Shown here: one piece after another, positions 32,165-36,456 of the stretch
Layout of the letters: the number at the start of each line of letters is the position of its first letter
How positions within the stretch are numbered: the stretch's first letter is position 1
DNA from: an uncultured Clostridia bacterium
GTDB lineage: Bacteria > Bacillota > Clostridia > Christensenellales > Borkfalkiaceae
Direction of reading: 5' to 3'
DNA length: 36,456 nucleotides
NCBI GenBank assembly: GCA_934271275.1
Contig: CAKQRD010000019.1
Span: forward strand, 1-36,456
Notes under the pieces: generated by a model
What the model was told of the DNA's origin: nothing
What the model saw: only the letters and a program-made list of their open reading frames with translations
Databases searched by the model: none
Made by a program: the position numbers and the translations under genes

Positions 32165-34864
32165 TTATTCCGAAATCGTCAGGGATACCGTATAATTGCC
32201 TGCCGTTCCGTTCAATTCAAACCGACAATACTTTCCGTTGACCATTACCAGACAGATTTTCGTTTCGGAAGTAATCGTTAAGACGCCGTTTTCGTAACTC
32301 GCCGTGTATACCGGCGTATATTTCTCGCTTGCATTTGCATACGAAATCTCTCCGCCGCTTATATTTAAATTTACAAAACCGTTTATATAGGCAAGCAGAA
32401 TCGTTTCGATCGAACCGCTTTCGTAATGCAATTCATACGCAGTTTTTGCTACTTCGTAAATACTTCTGCTGTTCACGCTTTGCTCGTATGCGGAATATAC
32501 GAAAAGCTTTGTATTATCCTGCATCGTTACGCACAAGTATACTCTTGCGGAGAATTTCAAGGTAAAGTTATAAGGCAAAATATCTATAATCGACGCGTCG
32601 AACTCGTAATAGCCGACTTTTTCCGTCGATTCCTTCAAATATTCGTTACAAGCAAGTTTTTTATAATTCTTTCCCGCAGCTTTCAAAGCGTTTACCGTAA
32701 AGGCTGTTTCTTTCAGATAGTCCGTCGCGGTTATCAGAATTCCTACTTCGACGTTCTTTACGTTTTCGTCTGCACTTAAACTCTCTAAATCGGAAATCGA
32801 CGCGTATCCCAGGAATTTAATGCCCGAGTTTTCCATATTTTCCCTTACGCGGATCAACGCGCCGTCACCCGTTTCTATCGCCACGGAAGGAACTACAACG
32901 AGCGTATACTCTTTTGTTTCGCCCACCGAGCCGTATAAACTTGTAGTGACCGAAACGCTGCCGCTTCCGACCGATTGCAAATCTGCGTTATATACTGCTT
33001 CAAAACCTTCCTCAACCGCTTCCGCGCTCGCCTCGCCGAAAAATCCGTCGGCGTAAACGACGGTATTCGCTTTTGCGGAAAACTTACCGAGTTCCCCGTT
33101 TTGAACCGCATAAATCGTATCGGTTTCTTCTCCTTCGTACAAAATACCGGAAGTAGAATATGCAGCCTCCAAAACCTCTTTATCGAAGCTCTTGCCGTTA
33201 ATAGAAGTTATCACTACGGGATCTTCGTGCTGCCTGTTTGCGATATTAGGCGAATCCTCTATCGTAACCTTATATCCGTCGCTGAAATTGTCCAGAGTAA
33301 AGGTTGCCATCGTCACAACGCTTTTAATATTTAAGCCTACGCCGGTCGTTAATTTTATCGTTACCTGATTGTCAATCCATTCCAGAATGATTTTTCCCGG
33401 AACCGCCCACTTGTCAACTCCCGTAGCCGAAGTGTTGTTGGCAGGGTAAAAGTTGCAATCGCCGTTTGCGACAGCCGCCGCTTCGGCTTCGGCTACGGTG
33501 TCGTAACCCTGACCGAACACATAATACTTGCCTTCGTAAATAACGAACGCGTTTCCGTAAGTATTATAGGCGGTATTCTGCGTCGTATATCTCGATTTGT
33601 ACACGGAAAATACCGGCGTTCTGTCGTTATCCTTATCGTAAAACTTGAATTCGACCGCGCCGTAACCGGCAGAAGCATAAGCGTATTGCAGTTCAAGGTT
33701 ACCGTTAAACACGCCGTTGAACGCCGCAGCCTTCTTTCTGGGAACAACCTTCACGCCGCTCACCGTTCCGTAGCCTGAAGTAACCGTCGTGAATGCAGTC
33801 TCTGATTTTCCGGTGAAAATATCCGTCGCGTTAATTGCGGGGAGCACGCGCACCGTGTAAGCCTTGCTTATTCCGCTATGGCTCACGGTAGTTTGAAAAT
33901 CACCCGTCTTTGCCGTAGAAATATCCGTCGCTCCCGCGAAATTTTCAATCAGAACGGGATTCGACAATTTCAACGAGCCGACTTCAACGTACGCGGAATA
34001 CGAAAAGCTCCCGATTGCTTCCCCTTTTACAACCTTTATAATGTTTTTACCGTTTTCAACGTATTCGCCGTCATAATATATTTCTCCGTCGCCGTCCCGA
34101 ACGGCAACGGACACGGTAGAATCTGTAAGGCTTACGCCGTTTATCGTCTTTATTACGATGCTGTCGTCGCCTCCCTTACCCCGTATAAGTGTAGAACCTT
34201 CTACCTTCATTATATATCCGTCCTTAAAACCGGGGATCTCCAGCGTCGCAACGGTTTTTTGCGAAGATATTTCGCCGTTCGCCCCGACGGGTACGCTTAT
34301 AATTACCGTGTCGTTTTCCCAGGTAAGCCGTAAATTACCTGTCACGTTGTAATAACCTGTGGCACAGGACGGATATACTTCGGAAGACACGCTTCCGAAG
34401 CCGTTATACTGAAAACGATAAACATCGGGAAAACTGTTTTCCCACGAGTTCTCTCCCAGATAAAGAATTTTTTCCGCCGTATCGGAACCCCTGTAGTCCA
34501 CTACGCACGCGCAACCGCTGTTTTTGTCTACGGAAAACGATCTGTATAAAGAAAATACCTTAGTCGTCGGCTCGTCCTTATCGTAGAACGTAAACTCGGT
34601 TTCGCCGTAACCCGACTGCGAATAAATATATTCGATCGACAAATCCCCGTTTAACGTACCGCTAATCGTCGCCGTATCCGTTTTGGTATTAACCTTTAAC
34701 CCCTGTTCCGTAGAAACAACTCCCGAATCGTCCGTGAACAAAGCCGTCGTCGGTAAGCCCACAGAGGTCGTGGCAGAAACGAAAAGCGTGTTTGCGGTTA
34801 CAGCCCCGCAAATACAAACTAAACCCGCCAACAACAAAAGCGCCTTAATTTTACCTTTCTTCAT
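32165..34864 (-). CDS. Secreted protein with two copies of the novel module (899 aa)
   Basis: Start at the ATG 34862-34864, with a perfect GGAGG 7 nt upstream; a longer in-frame version would lack an SD and bury the signal peptide. Residues 1-32 are a signal peptide. Novel modules lie at ~42-248 (class I) and ~347-563 (class II), with an Ig-like spacer between. Residues ~575-660 match the segment after module C of the 1370-aa protein (IYAVQNGELG, VYADG, SVGSGSVSV). A C-terminal domain at ~665-800 (GIKFLGYASI, VGILITATDYL, YYEFDASIIDILPYNFTLKFSARVY within it, SRSIYEVA) resembles an uncharacterised domain of clostridial secreted proteins. There is no anchor. It may be a soluble or wall-associated partner of the surface protein. 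Confidence 0.8.
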   Translation of the reverse strand: MKKGKIKALLLLAGLVCICGAVTANTLFVSATTSVGLPTTALFTDDSGVVSTEQGLKVNTKTDTATISGTLNGDLSIEYIYSQSGYGETEFTFYDKDEPTTKVFSLYRSFSVDKNSGCACVVDYRGSDTAEKILYLGENSWENSFPDVYRFQYNGFGSVSSEVYPSCATGYYNVTGNLRLTWENDTVIISVPVGANGEISSQKTVATLEIPGFKDGYIMKVEGSTLIRGKGGDDSIVIKTINGVSLTDSTVSVAVRDGDGEIYYDGEYVENGKNIIKVVKGEAIGSFSYSAYVEVGSLKLSNPVLIENFAGATDISTAKTGDFQTTVSHSGISKAYTVRVLPAINATDIFTGKSETAFTTVTSGYGTVSGVKVVPRKKAAAFNGVFNGNLELQYAYASAGYGAVEFKFYDKDNDRTPVFSVYKSRYTTQNTAYNTYGNAFVIYEGKYYVFGQGYDTVAEAEAAAVANGDCNFYPANNTSATGVDKWAVPGKIILEWIDNQVTIKLTTGVGLNIKSVVTMATFTLDNFSDGYKVTIEDSPNIANRQHEDPVVITSINGKSFDKEVLEAAYSTSGILYEGEETDTIYAVQNGELGKFSAKANTVVYADGFFGEASAEAVEEGFEAVYNADLQSVGSGSVSVTTSLYGSVGETKEYTLVVVPSVAIETGDGALIRVRENMENSGIKFLGYASISDLESLSADENVKNVEVGILITATDYLKETAFTVNALKAAGKNYKKLACNEYLKESTEKVGYYEFDASIIDILPYNFTLKFSARVYLCVTMQDNTKLFVYSAYEQSVNSRSIYEVAKTAYELHYESGSIETILLAYINGFVNLNISGGEISYANASEKYTPVYTASYENGVLTITSETKICLVMVNGKYCRFELNGTAGNYTVSLTISE
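33176..33826 (-). repeat. Novel module, copy E (class II) in the 899-aa protein
   Basis: Residues ~347-563; closest by eye to copy C: YGNAFVIYEGKYYVFG, YDTVAEAEAAA, NFYPANN, KWAVPGKIILEW, LDNFSDGYKVTIE, SINGKSF. Confidence 0.75.
34121..34741 (-). repeat. Novel module, copy D (class I) in the 899-aa protein
   Basis: Residues ~42-248; closest by eye to copies A and B: SGYGETEFTFYDKDEP, GCACVVDYRG, SEVYPSC, GFKDGYIMKVE, LIRGKGGDDS. Confidence 0.75.
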
Positions 34865-34944
34865 TTTTATCCTCCATTTTAGGAATAATAATTCAGCCCC
34901 GCGCGCAACCGACAAAATGCGCGACAAGACCTATTATTTTTTTT

Positions 34945-34973
34945 ATTTTACCAAAAAAAACTTTGAAATACAA
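34945..34973 (-). promoter_or_regulatory. Promoter of the 899-aa secreted-protein gene
   Basis: On the minus strand, TTGTAT (34968-34973), 17-nt spacer, TAAAAT (34945-34950). Predicted start near 34938 gives a leader of about 74 nt. Confidence 0.6.
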
Positions 34974-34989
34974 TATACTCTTTCTTGCA

Positions 34990-35011
34990 AAAAATATAAT
35001 ATAACTACTTT
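34990..35011 (-). promoter_or_regulatory. Shared 22-nt upstream element, copy 2
   Basis: Minus strand reads AAAGTAG, TTATA, TTATATTTTT, 16 nt upstream of the -35 box, as in copy 1 at 30938-30959. Only the central five bases differ. Confidence 0.55.
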
Positions 35012-35304
35012 TGCTTTTTTACGGACAAACGTTTTTCTATAATTTATCCCACGCTCAAAACGCAGAAATAGTAACCTTTAAAAACTTAATGAAAAGAAAA
35101 TATAAACGAATTTACCCATAGAAATTAGAATAGGCTTTGCGCAAAACCGCCCGACTATCTTATGGTGGCAAACCAAATTAAGCTTTCTTCAACAAAATTA
35201 GTTGTTATCCTGCCTTTTCTTATTTGTTCAAAATTTCAAACAATGAAATTAGAATTTAGTTAAAATAACCTTTTATTCATTGTAACTTTTTTGTCAAAGA
35301 GTAT
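35012..35304. other. AT-rich intergenic stretch without a recognisable gene
   Basis: No ORF with an SD is visible on either strand. An 11-bp direct repeat, GAAATTAGAAT, occurs at 35121-35131 and 35245-35255. The left part is upstream of the 899-aa gene promoter. Nothing else can be assigned. Confidence 0.5.
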
Positions 35305-35369
35305 AACGCGCCACCTTGATATAATATACAAGCGTCGTTGCTAGCCACGCCGTATCAAGGTGGCGCGTT
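35305..35369. repeat. Perfect 17-bp inverted repeat with 31-nt loop
   Basis: Left arm AACGCGCCACCTTGATA (35305-35321) and its exact complement at 35353-35369. Neither side has a convincing T tract, so a simple terminator is unlikely. It may be a terminal repeat, a recombination site or a structured RNA. Confidence 0.8.
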
Positions 35370-35500
35370 TTGCACAGGGTTATGTCGGTAAAACGAGCTA
35401 AAATTCGTTAGTTTTAATCTAAACTACATAGCTGTTATGTGCTTTTTGGGGTATATAATTCCCTCGTTCTGACAAATTCAACTATAAAATCTTAACCTTA

Positions 35501-35543
35501 TACCTACTTTTAAGCGGCTATCGCCGATTAAAAGTAATAGGTA
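35501..35543. repeat. Long imperfect hairpin, 13-bp outer stem with a 3-nt bulge
   Basis: TACCTACTTTTAA (35501-35513) pairs with 35528-35543, leaving TTA bulged; an inner CGGC/GCCG stem closes on a 4-nt loop. Confidence 0.7.
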
Positions 35544-35547
35544 GATT

Positions 35548-35606
35548 AAACGCGCGGCGGGGACGACCGCTAAACCGCTTTTTCGTCCCCGCCGCTTTTC
35601 GCGTTT
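35548..35606. repeat. GC-rich composite hairpin
   Basis: A 13-bp stem, GCGGCGGGGACGA (35554-35566) with 35583-35595, sits inside a weaker AAACGCG/CGCGTTT stem (35548-35554 and 35600-35606). It follows the hairpin at 35501-35543 and lies downstream of the Rep-like ORF. Confidence 0.75.
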
Positions 35607-35648
35607 TACGCCTTCCCTCATCTTTCCTCTTTTCGTTATACGCCGAAA

Positions 35649-35680
35649 AACGCCGCTCTTACACTCGGCGTTGTTTTTTT
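35649..35680. terminator. Intrinsic terminator downstream of the Rep-like ORF
   Basis: AACGCCG (35649-35655) and CGGCGTT (35666-35672) with a 10-nt loop. A run of T's follows on the plus strand (35674-35680), and GGCGTT followed by more T's reads on the minus strand, so it can serve either direction. It begins 20 nt beyond the stop of the 139-codon ORF. Confidence 0.65.
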
Positions 35681-35691
35681 ATTCCTTTCTC

Positions 35692-36111
35692 TTACGCGCT
35701 CATAAACAATTCCCGCATAGTTAGTTGTTTCGGCTTGTAATTAAGTATATCCCTCTCCCGGCTTATCACGTCGTCAAATAGTACCACCTTTTCAATGTAG
35801 TCGAACATCTCTCCCGCTATATCCCTCTCCTTTACCTTTACGCACACCTCCGAAGGTATCCCCCTCGAATATACTATCTTCTCTCCCGATTTAGATATAT
35901 ACTTCAACAGATAGTTTATAGTATTCCCGTGCCTTATCTCCTTTTCGTTTACGGGTCGAAAATCGTTTCTTCCGAATCCGTTCTCAAAGAACGTGTTTAT
36001 CATTGTTATCGTCATCTTACCGCTCTTGGCTATTTTACAAACCTCTTGAATTTTGTACAGTATTGCTTGTAACAAGGGTTTTGTCGGCAAAAAATTTTTT
36101 CTGATTTTCAA
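35692..36111 (-). pseudogene. Remnant resembling the C-terminal half of a rolling-circle replication (Rep) protein
   Basis: 139 codons starting at TTG with no SD and an in-frame stop just upstream. GFGRNDFRPV followed by INYLLKYISKSGEKIVYSRG resembles the part of HUH-type Rep/initiator proteins after the metal-binding motif, with the KY-x-x-K segment that normally carries or lies next to the catalytic Tyr. The HUH motif itself is not found upstream in any frame I inspected, so the gene is probably truncated. It is surrounded by strong inverted repeats, which suits a dead plasmid or microvirus-like element. This is motif resemblance only; it could be an intact small gene of another family. Confidence 0.4.
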
Positions 36112-36456
36112 AAATATTTAACGATATTTATCGATTACGAGCGATACTCTTTGCACGTTTCTGCACATTTTATTGGCATTTTTTTAAAATCGTCAATTTT
36201 CAGGGCTTGCAAATTTTATATTTTTATTTCGACCCTCGGATCCTTTTTGTTACAATTTTTAATCTGCTTTAAGAGGTAAAATCTCCTTTTGCAGGGCTTT
36301 AAAAACGACCTTAACAAAGACTCTTTTCCGAGAAATTTTTTAAAAAGCAAAACCCTCGAAATCGTCAGTAATTTACAAAGGTTAAAGGGTAGCACCCATA
36401 AGGGACGCTCCTCCGCTGTCGCTTCGGAGGGCTTCGCCCGAATCCCCTATCGGGTT
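36112..36456. other. Gene-poor right end with a GC-rich hairpin cluster
   Basis: No supported ORF. The last ~70 bases contain several small stems: GGGT/ACCC at 36387-36397, CCTCCG/CGGAGG at 36410-36415 and 36425-36430, GGGC/GCCC at 36429-36439, and CCCGA/TCGGG at 36437-36454. The composition contrasts with the AT-rich sequence before it. It may be the edge of a dispersed repeat or a mobile element continuing outside the window. Confidence 0.45.

Noticed and set aside
34865..34927. N-terminal extension of the 899-aa protein
   Set aside because: GGAGG lies at the right distance from the ATG at 34864, and the extension would bury the signal peptide.
35162..35263. 33-codon plus-strand ORF (MVANQIKLS...)
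   Set aside because: No SD, AT-rich composition and no context; could be chance.
35305..35369. Chromosomal dif / XerCD site for an integrated ssDNA phage
   Set aside because: Considered because of the nearby Rep-like ORF, but the arms do not resemble the Firmicutes dif consensus as I remember it.
1..36456. CRISPR array, tRNA, rRNA or riboswitch
   Set aside because: No regularly spaced repeats, tRNA-like cloverleaf or familiar riboswitch core was seen on either strand by eye.

Overview
The window looks like part of the chromosome of a low-to-mid GC Gram-positive anaerobe, probably a gut member of the Clostridia. The evidence is good Shine-Dalgarno (SD) sites, occasional GTG starts, an LplABC-type (CUT1) transporter with a large lipoprotein binding protein, AraC control, and a long surface protein ending in one membrane helix. 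I cannot name the genus. The main content is one glycan-utilisation operon on the minus strand, running from a promoter near 30.9 kb past the left edge of the window. Its 17 complete genes are separated by 66 nt or less, and many overlap.

In transcription order the operon holds: a 1370-aa membrane-anchored surface protein; a sugar-binding lipoprotein and two permeases; a 989-aa secreted Ig-like protein; a DUF4838 lipoprotein; then signal-less and therefore presumably cytoplasmic enzymes: GH20, LacZ-type GH2, GH43 with an F5/8-type C-terminal domain, an SGNH esterase fused to a GH110-like domain, an alpha/beta hydrolase, GH35, a Gfo/Idh/MocA oxidoreductase, a second SGNH esterase and a second GH2. 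It ends with the uronate genes uxaB, an RpiB-fold isomerase and the first codons of uxaA. This reads as capture and import of an acylated, galactose-, HexNAc- and uronate-containing oligosaccharide, intracellular trimming by exo-enzymes and esterases, and channelling of the uronate towards 2-keto-3-deoxygluconate. The exact glycan is not determinable here; mucin-type/host glycan or a pectic/arabinogalactan side chain both fit. No transporter ATPase is in the window.

Divergent from the operon is an AraC regulator (31.0-31.9 kb) whose best promoter would give a leaderless mRNA. Past a 19-bp-stem bidirectional terminator lies a second minus-strand unit: an 899-aa secreted protein followed by a 45-aa ORF. 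The 899-aa and 1370-aa proteins share a module of about 205-215 residues that I do not recognise, five copies in total in two sequence subclasses. Their promoters share a 22-nt upstream element at the same distance from the -35 box, so they are probably co-regulated.

The right end (about 35.0-36.5 kb) differs: AT-rich, gene-poor, rich in inverted repeats, with one 139-codon ORF resembling the C-terminal half of a rolling-circle Rep protein. It is probably the remnant of a small replicon or other mobile element. At the left end, a 109-bp duplication of the uxaB 3' end and the uxaA start codon brackets the isomerase gene and records a rearrangement that inserted it while preserving uxaB-uxaA translational coupling.
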